The notes: generated by a model from the sequence alone, not told the origin. A stretch of 64,000 nucleotides of DNA from Bimastos eiseni (GCA_959347315.1 OY365811.1:39580582-39644581), one strand, 5' to 3'. Positions 24,101 through 35,379 are shown, numbered from the stretch's first letter. Numbers and translations are program-made.

Positions 24101-27100
24101 GCTTTTTTGAAGCAGCTATAGTTCCCATGTGCAATTTGCAATTTACTGCTGTTTGAAAACCATGTGTCTTTTAAAGAGCATGGCAATTTCGAGGTCAGTA
24201 CTTTGGGGCCTTATAACTATTTAAAATTGAAATTTTATGAATTGCATATGAACTTGTGTTGCGTTGGTTTATTTCATAAAGTATTTCATCGACAAAGCAA
24301 CATCTTCCTCACTTTGATTAGGTTTTTGAGGTTGGGAAATGTAAAATTAAATATAAAATTTTGATGAACTGTATTGGTATGAAAACTTGGAGCCACTAGT
24401 GAGCTGAGAGGGTCGTGTCTGTATAGAAGTTTTTGTTATACAGCAACCTAAATTTCAATGAACTAGAGAGCAGTGGTGCTTGTTTCATTGTCCTTGTTTT
24501 GTTCCTTTTCTTTTGTTCCTCGCGGTTGGTGCGGAAATAATTGTATTTATGAATGTGTTATGAGGCATGCGGGGTATTACTGAGCATGTTGAGAGCTCCA
24601 GCCATCTGTCGATCACACTTCTAAGCATCGGCTTTCTTCCCAGACTTCTCTTTCCCGTTGTATGCTACCGATTATTCAGCAACATTCAACCAAATAGCTC
24701 TCCGTTTCAACATCTCGCTTTCTACCATCTGTCTACCAAGTTTGTTTACCATTTCCCTGCCTGAGTCCTCCTCCCTCCCTTCCTCTCTCCCTTCAATGCT
24801 GACGTGCCACATTAAGAGCAAGCCTTTGGAGTAATGTTTTTTCCATCTCAAGGACAGATTTTGTTATTCAAAGTTCAGCTACTAGGGGGGAAAAGAGACC
24901 TTTGGGCATGTTCCTATCTTCAGCTTATCAAAGTGAAGTGTTTGCCTTCAAAAGCAGATAAATATTTTCCAGGTACACCCCACGTTTTAATAGTGGTTGT
25001 CTAGTATTGGAAGGCCACTCATGTTGCCAGAAACCCAGAGCCCTTATCGGCATCAAATGTCTATAGCGGTAATCACAACCATTGCGACCTATGTGCCCAA
25101 ACATTTATTTGGAGCCCTTGCAAGTTATTACAGGAAAACCTTTTGGTATCAGGCAACAGCAAGTGTTCTATGATATCAGACAACAGAGGCCACACTTGTG
25201 TGTATAGATCAAGAGACAATGCAATGTAGATAGTTTTTCCCCAATAGAAGTAGGTACATAGTCCATGGGGATTCTGTACAAATCCTATGTCAATAGAGGT
25301 TCACGAATCCAGACTGAAGCGTTAAAATAGTTTTTGAAGCAGATCAGCAATCTGTTGAAAAGTTTATTCTTCTCGTAAAGGAATGGTGTAGCAGTAGTCA
25401 CTGATCTTACAGTGAACTTAGTTTCCTTCAATATGGCACTAAAGTAATATTGAATTTTATTGTATTTTTGTGCTGTTCTGGGCTTGGTCAATTTCTGCTA
25501 AATCCAACACTGAAAATGTTTGCCATTCCATATGAACTTGGCTGACTGGGTCAGGTTTTGTGGGACGCATTTCTGATGAGAGTTATTTAACTTGTTTTGA
25601 TGTTCTTGTTCTGTTTTAATTTTAATTCCTAGTTGCATGCCTCTGGTGGTTGCATTTGAAGACCTAAATCAGTGATCGCTTGCATGAAATCATTTGGCTT
25701 CAAGTCATGCCTCTGTCGAATCTCAGATCAGTTCTAATCTTAGAGAAGTCAGTCTTGAATAAAAAGTGCAATGTATAGTGCTGATTTAATTCTGTGGAGG
25801 ATTGAAAAGTAAGCATGTAGTCGGTGATTGATTGATTTCATTGAGGATTACTTACACAATGTTAAAGATGAACCTAAAATTACCTATTAATTGACAATAC
25901 TCATAATATAATCGGACAGATTATCAGTACACTCGGTATCGTCAAAAATAATCAGCGCAGATTGATTGAATTCATTGAAGTACTCGATTTTATAGCAATA
26001 TAGCTGTACCATTAATCAGCCAGACTCATATTAAATCAGACCAACTATTTGAACAATGGGTATAATCGGTATCGGCAAAAATGAGCATTGCAGAATGCAG
26101 ATGTAAAAATGAGTCTTGGATTGTAGCATTTAACAATATCATGGATTGGAGACCCGTCGTCCACCTACTGACCTTCCACAGTGACCTCCCAGTGAACCCA
26201 CTTACGATTTTTATCACGGGGAGCACAGGAATTGCAATTTAGTAGCTTTATGTTTCAGAGCCAAACATTTGACTAATCATATAGTGAAATTATCAGTATC
26301 GGCTATTTTAATAATCTGCCGTAAGACGGGATCGGCAATGAGTGATATCGGCAATGAATGATATCGGCAATGAATGATATCGGTACTGCTCTGCTCTATT
26401 GTCCTACATTGGTTATTCCACTTGTTAAAAGAATTGCTAGGTTGAAAGAAGCTTTGGTTGCTGCTGCACTACCACTGTTGAAAAATCTGAAATTGTGCTT
26501 GCACAAGTTCTACTTTAGGAATTGTCATCTCATTTTATGCCCTGTTATGAGTAGTTGCATGGCTGTTAGATGCTACTAGCATCTGATTAATTCTATTTCA
26601 GAACGAAATAAAATTAATCAGATGCTGTCGTAACCAGGAAGCTCACTCTAATGCAAATTCCTATTAACGGATATTGCAAAAAATGGATCCAGAATTTAAT
26701 TCAGCTTTGAGGTGCAGTCTCGTTAATTGTATGTCTCCCATTGGTGGCATCATGAGAGGGTTCTGGAGTAGTTTTGACTTAAGTACAAGCTAGATTTGCT
26801 TTAACTAGAAACAAAAATGGTAGTATTATTCAGTTATTGTTTCTGTTATTCGTTGCATAAGGAAATTATCGCAGCTTGGATATTAATCACAGTTGAAAGG
26901 CATGATTTGAAGCCTGCTTTTTTCTTTTGGCTTTTTCGTTGTAGCTCTTAACAGACGAGCCATTAATTTTCTCATTGATCTTTGGGTCTCTGCTAACCAA
27001 CGGTGTGTGCAATCTGTTTCATTGCATTTTCAGTGATCTGCATGCCTGCCGACCCGGCTTCCAAAGTCTATCATTTTAAAGCCATATCGCTTTGGTCGCG

Positions 27101-30100
27101 TCGGTTGTATGAAACGTGACTGTTTTTAGTGCTTGGTATACATTGTACTGCTTTGCGCTACTGTTTGCTCGGGTTGATGTGAATTTCGGTATCGCAAAAT
27201 GCACTTTTGGTATCGTTGGGGCTTGGACGGAGGAGCACTTTTGTAGATACCGGTACTATTGCTGCTGCGCTGCCGTTGCTGTTTTAGTTTCTTGATGGCC
27301 TCCTGAGCTCTGCTACAATTATGTCACCCTCTACCTCTTATGTTTTCTCATTGTACGCTAGTTTTGTTTTGGCTTGGCTTATCTCGAATGATTAAAGATT
27401 TGTGGCTTGTGTAAGATTACTGCCGTGCAGTAATTCCAGACTGTTGATAAGACATGTGAGACACATTCCCAGCAATTCAACTTTTGTTATGTTATAATGT
27501 TGCCTTATGCCTGGAAGTCAGTGGAAACAGAGGAAGTGCCCAAAGCTAACGGTTGGTGCAAAATGAACGACGTTGTGTTGGAACTTGGGAAGAGAAGAAA
27601 GAAGCGTTATATGGGTGATGGTTTTTTTAACAGTTAGAATGAGCGCACCATAGATAAAAGAGTGTCTAAAAGCAGAAGTTGGCCACAACTTGTAAGTTTC
27701 GTTTTGTGAAAAGCCACCAGAGCGCAGTGCAACTTCTTGGTCTGGGTTTATTCATGCACCCTCAGCAAATTCCACGACTCAAACACCTTTGCAGGTGAAT
27801 TGCTTAAGCAAACTGTTCACTTAAATCAGGAAGATCTTAAGCACAGCCTCAGGAATTCTGCTACTGTCTCGACTAGCTTAAATATATCTGTATAGGAGAT
27901 CTTCATATGCTCAGTTGTAATACATATACGGCTGTAGGTTCATAAGTTACTCAACAGCAGCATTAAGCAGCTTTAAGGATGTCATGGCATTGCCGGTACA
28001 TATGAAAATAATTTGTCCTGGTGCTGTGGAGAATTTTTGCAGTCTCTTCTGTGGAGGCAATATTTTGCAATTGATTCTGAATTCTGTTTTGTTAGCTAAC
28101 GTTCAGAACTGTCGGGTTTATAAGCGCACCAATTCAGTATTCATCATATTGAATTTTCAGTCAAAGTAGAACCCTTATGCTGATCCTGTCAATTGTCCAA
28201 AGAAATGTGCAACATCCTTATGTAGATTCGGATTAATTGTATCGTGAGCCTATTAAATGGTCGAATTTAAGGCACTGTATGTTTGGCCACAGAGTGGTTC
28301 TTCTGGCCTATTTGAGAGGTCTGCAATCTTGTTAATGCAGTGATGTGCCATTTATTAGAACTTGCCAGCATTTCTGTAAATTACAGTACAGTACGTTGCT
28401 TTACACCTGAAATGCTGAGAACTGGTTCTTTAATTCTTCATTTGAGGCATTATGAATGGGATGAGAACCAACAGGTGAGATGGAATTTGTAGATGCGGGA
28501 ATGGCAACAGACCCCAAGGGTGCCTATCGGAGAGCTTCTATAGGGTGCTAGATAATGCTATTTAGCACTTACAATTATGACTGCATACAGGTTAGATTTT
28601 AAAAGTCATTTTAATTGTGTGCATTGCTATTGAAACGAAGATGTGATGGTTGGTATTTGGGATATTGCCAGATAGTATTAGAGGAGCTGTGGTATGTAAA
28701 TCCTTTGTGATAAATTTTTATGTGTAGCTGATGGTGAAGCAATATTTAAAGGTGCTGTTCAGGCTTTAATGGGGAGAATTTATCTTGTAGGTTGCGTGAA
28801 AACGGATGGGACAAACAATGACTGTGCGCATTCAACGCTTGAAGTTGCAGGGAGCGTGCCTGCTCACAAGGTATCTGAGCACATCTAGGTTGCTCGTTAT
28901 TCATCTCAAAACTACCTCAGTGCAGTTATAATAATAGTTTTATCTTGGAGGTTTAGTACAGTCATAATTGTAGAGTGGCCTGGCGGGAAACCATGATGGC
29001 AAGGGCATAAGATATTTTGCTTATGAACAGAATTGTGTAAGCGTGCTTACCTGATCTTCTCAAGTAACTTTGAGACTAAAGGCAAAATGGATTTTTATAT
29101 CATCTCTGTTACCCTGTTTATGGATGGGTATGACTTTTGCAGTTTTGAGGGCTGCATGGATTATACTTTGGTCAAGGAGCAGTTTATTATGGTGGATAGT
29201 GGAGCTGCAATTAATTATATAACTTCTTAATATATACAGTAGATGTCTAGTGTCATGTATGTCTAGTGTCATGCATGTCTAGTATCATGTATCCCTAGTG
29301 TCATGTATGTCTAGTGTCATGTATGTCTAGTGTCATGTATACACTTTTGCAGCACTTTTGTAGTAATGTGCCTAAAAGAAAATTAATCCTCTTCTGAAGT
29401 AAATTGAGCGTTTCAACTAAATGTTGTTGTAACTGTAAGGCCAGTTCATAAAACTCTTACTTCGAAATTCAGTGTAAAGATGCCACCTATTCATAAGATA
29501 TGTTTCAAGTCTTGAGTGCTGTCAAGAGAGAGAACAACTAGAAAAATAGTACTGAGATCAGAGAAGTACAGAGAGGGAGTTAGTTGTTGCCAAACTAAGG
29601 GAGATGGAGTAGTTGTTACCAAATTACAAATAACACTGAGCAGTTTCAAGTGATTTGGGGAAGGAGATTAGATGAGTCAGTGTTTGTCTGTTTCATCTAG
29701 TCTAAACAGTAGGACATCATAGAGAATGCTTGTAAATTGAAATTGAAGGAGATTGGTAAAGGTGAGGAGAAGATGGAGGATCGGAAAACAGAAGAACCTA
29801 AACCTGGAAATGCTTCGGACCCAGAGGACATGGTAAGAAATTTTAATCCAGCCGAATTTAATGCTAAGTTGATAAAAGATTAATTCAATCGAAGTGAAAT
29901 AAGTTCGTTGGAGTTCCAACTTGTTGTCGGTTTGAACAAAAATTTGAAGGAGTTACAGTGTTTCTAAATTTAAACTAATTTTTAAAAAATGTAAAGAACT
30001 ACATACCGGTAGATTCAAAGGTGTTCCAATTGTTGAGCTAATCTGGGTATCTTCTGTGTATTAATTGCAAACGAAGTTTTGTTAAGCACTATACATACCC

Positions 30101-33100
30101 AATCAACTAGAAGAAAATTTCTTGTGAGTTATGGAGCTATGAGATCAGTTAATTAGGATGGGATGGTGGTTCTTTGACCCTTACCATTATACCAATATTT
30201 CGGTATTTTTCGGAGATTGTAAGACCTATGGGTAAAATTTCAGAAGGTTCGGCTGCAGATTCTGCTGCACATCCTTGAGACAAGTCAGGATGCGGAGGAG
30301 AAGAAAGCAACGCTGCATCAGATCTCTTGTTTGGCAGAGGCAATGAAGGACATCATCAGGTAACAATAATAAAAACAATAAATAACAAGAGGGAGACAGT
30401 GGTGCATTTTTAAAGAAACGTTGCCCAGAAGTGACATTTTGCCAGTGCAGTACTTAGACCTTTTGCTAAGGATGATGATAATAATAATGATGACGATTAT
30501 TATTATAATAATTATAATTAGACGGTTATAAGAATGACATCTTATTTAAGTATTATACTAAATAATAAGAAAATTTAAATGGACAATTTAAAAGTTAAGA
30601 CAATTTAACAAATCGTTGTAAAAACGATTTGTTATTGTGACAACGATGCTGAATAGTAGTGGAATAAATTCATTTACCAGGTAAACAATTATAGTAATAA
30701 TTATTATAACACAACTAATAATGCAGTAATAACAATGATGATAATAAGGCAATAACATATGACATACAGATTTACAAATGTATTATACACCATGTTTACT
30801 GATAAGCACCTCTGACTAGATTTCTTGAAGAGGCACTGTAGCAAGTTTTCATATCATATAAGCGTATCACTTATAAGATTGATTTTTTTGTATTTCAGGA
30901 TCGAGTTGGAGGAGGATGATGGAGATTCGTCTGACTCTCACTCGACCGCGTCATCCTCCGAACCACTGCTCGACATACCTCTACCCAATCAACCATTCTC
31001 CCGGTTCAAGACATCCTCCGATGCTGATCTCACTGGCATTCCACTGCCTGGCTCCTCTCCGGTCAAGCGAATCCCGAGCACGAGGTTCTTCGATGAGGAT
31101 TCCTCCGAAGTTCCACCGCTTCCTCCCTTACCGCCGGAATCTTCCGGAAAAAAGGAAGCCGGAAAGGGAAAGCAGAGGGACGGAAGCGGCGGTAGAGAAG
31201 GCAGACGATCGTCCAAGACGGACGGTGCCGAGAGATGCCTGGAGGACCTGAGAGAAGATATGGAGGATGGAGCGCTTCAGACGAACACGAGCCTGGGTCT
31301 CATAACACTGCATGTGAACAAGAAGCTGGTGCCGCGCCTGAGCAGAGCGTCCGTCTTTGATTTAAACGATGAGAACGCGAAGGAGATCGGTCGGAAGCTG
31401 CTGCGGCTGAAGAAGCTCAAGAAACTGAGGAAGATGGAGGAGGTCGCCGAGCACAAGATAGAGGCCAAGGAAAGGATTTCCATGTGGAAAGAGGAGCTTT
31501 TGGGCAATGGAGGATTGAGTATCCAGTCGAGTGTCATTCCGTCGCCTTCGGCCGGGAGCCTACCGCAGCTGGAAAAGAAAGCCGACGAGCCTTGCTCCGA
31601 AAGGGTGGATGCTGTCGCTGCGACTGTGGCCGGTCCGGTGCTGGCCGCAAAGGTGGAAACCCCTTTTGATGATGTGATCCAGAAGGGTGGCGTGAACAAA
31701 AGTCTGATTAAGACTCCCAAAAAACCAAATCAGAAACCACTGACATTTGTCAAGGTCCAGAGTAAAGACGAGAAGAAGGAATTCGATTGGCCGGTTGAAA
31801 TGATCCTCTCTACAAAACTATCACCAAAGATCTGCTACAGCTGCAATCCACTCGAATTCGACTTTAACCTGTCGAACGAACAGAAAAACTCGGGGAAACT
31901 GGTGGAAGAGGAAACCAAGAACAAAGACAGGAAGAAGAAGAAAGGCCGCGCCGACTCCTCTTCCCACAAACGAAACTCGCACGACGGACAATCCACAGAG
32001 GCTCAGAAGAAGGAGGATGGTCAGAAGACTGGCAGTGGTGGAGGCAGCACACGCGATGCTGCCAAGAAAGCAGCAGTCGAGATCGGTCCTTTGACAAAAC
32101 CGAAAGGACGAGACGAGTCCAAGAACGGCCAGAAGAGGAAGTCCGGGGAGGGCAGCGATTCGAAGACTAAGTCCAAGGAGGAGTCTACGTCAAAAGGACA
32201 CGACATGTTGGCACAGAAGGGTAAGGGTTCCGATTCCAGGGATGCCAAGAAAACCCCTTCGAGTAAAGAGAGCGCCAAAGGGAGCAGGGCTTCAGAGGAG
32301 GCGAATAGAAAGGAGTCGAAAATTGAGGCCAACATCCTAAAGATGAGAGAAACAGATTCCACGAAAGATGGTGGACGGAAGCGTAAGCCTTCGACCTGTG
32401 ACTCAAAACAGCCGACGAGAAAGAAGATGAAGGTGGTGAACAAGTCAGTCGAGGTCGCTCAGATCGGGTCGGGAAGGGTGAGCGACTTTGAGGACGTCGA
32501 TCTTGGAACCAGTGTGGGCAAGTGGGACACCAGCAGCGACAGCGAGCGCGACCTGCCCGGGCCGAGCAAGCCTCCATCGGGCCGAGCATCTGCAAAAGTC
32601 GAGCTGAACAGAATGAACGACAGGAGGCAAAGACGCAGTCGCACTTTGTCCGAAAGAGACACCAGCTCTAGTCGAGAACGTCACAGCGGTGACTCTGACG
32701 ACGACAGCCAGAGGTCACGATCTCACAGTCGATCTTACTCCTCACGCAGTTACTATAGCAGTGACAGATCGTGCTCGTATTCATCGGAATCTGATTATCA
32801 CAGGAGGCGCTCACGAAGCTTGACGCGATCCAGATCCCGTCGGAGAAGTTCGTCGTACAGCGATCGAAGTTACCGCAGCAAGTCGCGGTCGTATGTGCGA
32901 AGTCGACGCAGCCGGTCGCGTTCTGGCAGTCGTGATCGTTTCCGATCGTACTCGACTTACAGCCGTAGCTCGAGAAGTTACAGCCGTTCGAGATCTAGAT
33001 CGAAGAGCCGTTCGTACCGACGATATAGCCGATCGTTCGACAAGAGGTCTTACGATCGGAGGTTAGGGAGGGCCGAGGTGCGTGCGAGGCCTGATAGACA

Positions 33101-34748
33101 GGAGCAGAGGCAAGAGACTAGGTCGAAGGGTGATGTTCACAATGCGAAGAATAGGAAAAGTGATGAAACTCTGTCTTCAAGTACAAAATTATCATCCCTC
33201 TCAAAACCTGGTCAAACTAAGGAAATTTCAGACGCGAGCGTTTCGGGGAAAGCGGCCATTGGCGAAACAACCGCTTCGAAAACTAACGAGAAGAGTGAAA
33301 ATGCGGCAAGTGATGACAAGAATGGTAAAGTCGGCGAGACTCCGCAGTCGGAAGTCGACAGCAGCAAGCCGGAGTCTAATGGAAAAGATGCGCTTAGCAT
33401 ACCTTTACCATCGTCCAACAAAACCCAGGAGGAGAATGGAGACCAATCGGTCGACTCACGTTCTGTGCCAAACGAATTGGCATTCTCATTCATCGGTCCT
33501 ACGCTTCCCGTTAACCATCCGCTGGTCCACGTACAGGACATTCCAGTTCCAAAGAATGAACAGTTCCAGCCGATCGGTCCCAACGATCCTCTCGTCTTCA
33601 AGAAGCCTCTGCTTCCTCCTCCGCCGCCTCCGTCCTTCCTCACGGAGCCCGGTTCGAAGGTCGTCGGAAACGAGCCGCCACTTCCTCCGAAGCCCCGTTC
33701 CCCTCCGCCGCTCCCCAACGACTGGTCAACCATGGAGGACATCTACGGGGACGAGGAGCCCATTCCACACATGCTCGACATGGGCGCCATCAAACCGGCG
33801 ATGATCATTCCACCGGAGCAGGCCGACCAGTATCGCGCCCTCCAGCAGCAGGCTCAGCAGCACGCAAGGCAGAGGATGCGCCAGGAGGCGGGCATCGACG
33901 AAGAGGAGGAGGAGGAGCCGCCATTGGATGAAACACAGCTTCAGCAGCAGCTCATAGACGAGATGATGCTTGAGCAGGCTCAGCAGAACGCGACCTTCCT
34001 GGCTGCCGCCTCTGCACAACCGATGATCCACATCCCGCAGCAGCAGCTGCTCGCGCCCGGACTCGGGTCGGCCCAGGGCCACCAGGTGGTCGTCGGTGGG
34101 TCAGGGTTCTTCCAGATGCCGATGACCATGCAGATGGTGTCGACCGGGCACCCTCACGGTCTCGTCACCCTCGCGCCGTCGATGGGGACCATGGGGACCA
34201 TCGTCCATCCGCAGACCGGGGCCCCGATGGTCATCGCTGCCCAGCAGCCCGGGGCCATGTCGGCCCTGATCCGCGCGCACGAAGCACAGGCACAGGCGCA
34301 AGCCCAGGCAGAGGCGGCGGAAGAGGCCGAGGCGCAGGCCAAGGCACAGGCCAGCATCCTCCAGGCTCAGGCCCAGCCACACCACGAGTGGGTTCAGATC
34401 GTCCAGATGCCCGGGTCCGGTCGGGCCTATGCCATTCCTGCCGGCGGGTCGATGCAGCACGCGTTTGCCGTTTCGGGGCTGCGTTCGACACCCACTGCTG
34501 CACTCCATCAAATGCACCCTCATCACCACGGGATGATTCCCATCCACGCTGTCAACCATGCTTCGCTCCATCATCATCAACAGCCGACCCTCGTCCAGTC
34601 TCTTCCATTCGGTTTCCAGATGCGCGTGGGGATGTCGCCCTCGGTCGGACACGCTCCCCAGGTCCTTTCGGGTGCCGCTCAACCACAGGGTATGCCGCTC
34701 CTCATTGACTCGTCGGGTAACATTCTCGTTCCGCGATTGCTTCGATAA
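12111..34748 (+). CDS. Gene B: GPATCH8/ZNF804-like RS-domain protein, 7 exons
   Basis: Exons 12111-12179, 12895-12981, 13494-13581, 28791-28870, 29749-29832, 30244-30359 and 30899-34748 join in phase to 4374 nt, that is 1457 residues and a TAA. The start AAGATGGCCGCCC is a good initiation context. Phases at 13581/28791 (1 to 1) and 30359/30899 (2 to 2) agree independently. The fifth exon's acceptor (ATTGAAG) is weak. The small exons encode hydrophilic sequence plus one helix-rich exon (VRLQILLHILETSQDAEEKK). The last exon carries a WPVEM...CYSCNPLEFDFNLS module like that of vertebrate GPATCH8 and ZNF804 proteins, then RS, proline-rich and Gln-rich tracts. By family knowledge a nuclear RNA-processing role is likely. 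No G-patch or C2H2 finger was found, although GPATCH8 has both at its N-terminus, so the 5' half may be incomplete, divergent or from a different architecture. Confidence 0.65.
12982..13493. other. Gene B intron 2
   Basis: AT-rich unique sequence. A loosely repeated TACCATATTTTA/CTCTGCCC word appears several times between 13190 and 13330. Nothing else is recognised. Confidence 0.5.
15880..16430. mobile_element. hAT-type non-autonomous element, 551 bp, with 8-bp target duplication
   Basis: The element starts TAGAGCTGCAG, rich in ATTAATTGATTAATC words, and ends ATTAATCCTGCCCTA; the reverse complement of that end begins TAGGGCAGG, so the termini form short imperfect inverted repeats. It is flanked by the exact duplication GTTATTTT (15872-15879 and 16431-16438). 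The TAGGGCTGCA-plus-GATTAATT start is a familiar pattern of hAT-superfamily short elements in animals, and 8 bp is the hAT target size. The interior has a 75-codon open stretch but no transposase motif. Confidence 0.8.
16874..16970. repeat. TA and TATG microsatellites
   Basis: About 26 bp of TA repeat followed by TATATGTATG mixtures inside gene B intron 3. Open frames here are repeat artefacts. Confidence 0.8.
17258..17307. repeat. 50-nt hairpin (21-nt arms, 8-nt loop)
   Basis: GGCAATTACGAAGACCTATT plus G pairs with the segment ending CAATTGCC, with only two internal mismatches and a TTTGTAGG loop. It could be a small fold-back element or a structured intronic RNA. It is short for a microRNA precursor and no evidence of processing exists. 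Confidence 0.7.
19679..19760 (+). repeat. Dispersed repeat, about 80 bp, copy 1
   Basis: A segment with TGGAGCTATGAGAT, GGGATGGGATGGTTG and TTTGACCCTTGCCATTATGC recurs at 30132-30215 in the same orientation with roughly 85 percent identity. Both copies are intronic to gene B. No ends or coding capacity were recognised. Confidence 0.7.
20590..20925. repeat. 32-bp minisatellite, about 8 main copies plus degenerate start
   Basis: The unit contains CATCCAATTGGTCTGGAATG followed by TTACCATCACAA. The first units (20590-20670) are more divergent. A period of 32 rotates the frame each copy, giving a spurious open frame with three alternating peptide motifs (NWSGMLP, IGLECYH, IQLVWNVT). Confidence 0.95.
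22540..22865. repeat. GA/AGG purine-rich tract
   Basis: About 320 bp of almost pure purine on the plus strand (AGGAGGAAGAGG-type) without a fixed period, inside gene B intron 3. It is followed by a GTAT microsatellite at about 23028-23075. Confidence 0.85.
26332..26386. repeat. 16-bp tandem GATATCGGCAATGAAT
   Basis: Three to four copies of GATATCGGCAATGAAT. Related words (CGGTATCGGCAAAAATGAG, CGGTATCGTCAAAAATAATC) are scattered over 25920-26300 and again near 27190-27250, suggesting a wider degenerate array. Confidence 0.75.
26578..26626. repeat. 49-nt hairpin (22-nt arms, 5-nt loop)
   Basis: AGCATCTGATTAATTCTATT plus TC pairs with GAAATAAAATTAATCAGATG plus CT with one mismatch, around the loop AGAAC. 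It is intronic to gene B, with no coding context. Confidence 0.8.
28791..28870 (+). CDS. Gene B exon 4 (small internal exon)
   Basis: A TATCTTGTAG acceptor precedes, and a CACAAG|GTATCT donor follows, an 80-nt stretch that reads CVKTDGTNNDCAHSTLEVAG and continues SVPAHK with one incoming base. Exon 3 ends with exactly one spare base. It lies at the end of a 15-kb intron and is too short for ordinary ORF detection. Confidence 0.55.
29242..29340. repeat. 16-bp minisatellite GTCTAGTGTCATGTAT, about 6 copies
   Basis: Tandem copies with few substitutions (one unit reads CCCTAGTGTC) between exons 4 and 5 of gene B. Confidence 0.9.
30132..30215 (+). repeat. Dispersed repeat, about 80 bp, copy 2
   Basis: The partner of the copy at 19679, with TGGAGCTATGAGAT, GGATGGGATGG and TTTGACCCTTACCATTATAC in the same order. 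It ends 28 bp before the exon 6 acceptor of gene B, so it supplies part of that intron's 3' region. Confidence 0.7.
30244..30359 (+). CDS. Gene B exon 6 (amphipathic helical segment)
   Basis: AAATTTCAG precedes AAG GTT CGG, and ATCATCAG|GTAACA ends the exon with two spare bases, matched by the single base before ATC GAG in the next exon. The 38 residues (KVRLQILLHILETSQDAEEK, then KATLHQISCLAEAMKDII) have a leucine/isoleucine heptad and probably form a helix or short coiled coil. No named domain is recognised. Confidence 0.7.
30607..30633. repeat. 27-nt perfect hairpin (11-nt arms, 5-nt loop)
   Basis: AACAAATCGTT and AACGATTTGTT are exact reverse complements around GTAAA. It lies in gene B intron 6, which is otherwise AT-rich with an ATAATAAT-type tract around 30470-30520 and 30690-30750. 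Confidence 0.75.
30899..34748 (+). CDS. Gene B terminal exon: conserved WP/CNPLxFDF module, RS domain, proline- and Gln-rich tail
   Basis: The exon starts after TGTATTTCAG, so the open frame's upstream ATG at 30825 is intronic. In protein numbering: acidic Ser-rich start (175-240); Lys/Arg-rich predicted coil (320-370); the module WPVEMILSTKLSPKICYSCN followed by PLEFDFNLS (about 471-496); Lys/Glu/Ser-rich linker; dense RS/SR domain (772-895); FIGPTLP (about 1039); polyproline (1080-1090); LDMG...IIPPEQADQYRALQQQAQQH (about 1130-1165); Gln- and Ala-rich tracts to 1335; His-rich tail to 1457. From memory the module and the Q-rich IIPPE...LQQQAQQH segment match the order seen in GPATCH8. RS domains are SR-kinase substrates and bind splicing factors. 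The part after 33600 is GC-rich compared with its surroundings. Confidence 0.85.
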
Positions 34749-35018
34749 GGGAGCTACGACCGGTGGACTGAGAAAAAAAGTGACCGAGATAATCGGATAA
34801 TCGCTGGATCGAGAATGGTACTGGACCAATTTTCCAGTGACCCCTAGTCTGTTGAATGGTTCATGGTGTAAATTAATGCTCTTGAATGGGGTCAGGGTGT
34901 TTACTGTAAAGTAATGCTCTCGACATTTGGTTGTCCAGAATTTCTTTTTCGAATTCGGGACAGACACCTCGTTGATATCAGATATGCAAATATGATGGTC
35001 ACATGTCCATTGCCAATG

Positions 35019-35024
35019 AATAAA
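35019..35024 (+). terminator. Candidate poly(A) signal of gene B
   Basis: AATAAA 271 bp after the gene B stop, the first exact hexamer downstream. The intervening sequence shows no coding signal. Confidence 0.45.
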
Positions 35025-35379
35025 ATGGCCATTGGTGAAATGACTGATATATCAATGTCATGTCCAGTCTTGACTGACATTGACAGTTTTAATTGGTCAT
35101 AATAGGACACATCGTGTGTTTTTTCGGTTATGGACAGCGATTGAACATTTCTTCAATCTTGATGGTCATCTCAATGGTGGACTATCTCTTCTTCGCCAGT
35201 CATTAAATGACCGATTTGGTTGTCGTCTTTTGAGTTTTCTGTTAATGCTGTGAATCTTTATCGTTTATTTACTTCAGTATTTATTCTCTTTGTTTATTAT
35301 TTAAGTCATCATTCATTTATCTGGTTTGTTTTCGTGTCGACAAGCAAATTATTGTTATTATTACACTTGTACATTTATT

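Larger units (their letters stand above)
13582..28790. other. Gene B intron 3, about 15.2 kb
   Basis: A long AT-rich intron with no supported exon on either strand. It contains the hAT-type element at 15880, TA repeats near 16870-16960, a TTTAATTATTTT-type AT minisatellite (about 19000-19110), a copy of a dispersed repeat at 19679, the 32-bp minisatellite at 20590, a GA-rich tract at 22540, a TATCGGCAA-rich zone (25900-26400) and two hairpins. Exons of low complexity could have been missed, including any encoding a G-patch or zinc finger. Confidence 0.5.

Noticed and set aside
12111..30359. Search for a G-patch or C2H2 finger in the 5' part of gene B
   Set aside because: No GxGxxLG or CxxC...H...H coding stretch was recognised on the plus strand by eye; absence is not proven.
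30825..30898. Start codon at 30825 for the large gene B frame
   Set aside because: The stretch to 30898 has intron character and ends in a strong TGTATTTCAG acceptor; the preceding exon joins in phase at 30899.
31277..34967. Minus and alternate plus frames opposite or within the gene B last exon
   Set aside because: Shadows of the GC-rich, low-complexity coding exon.
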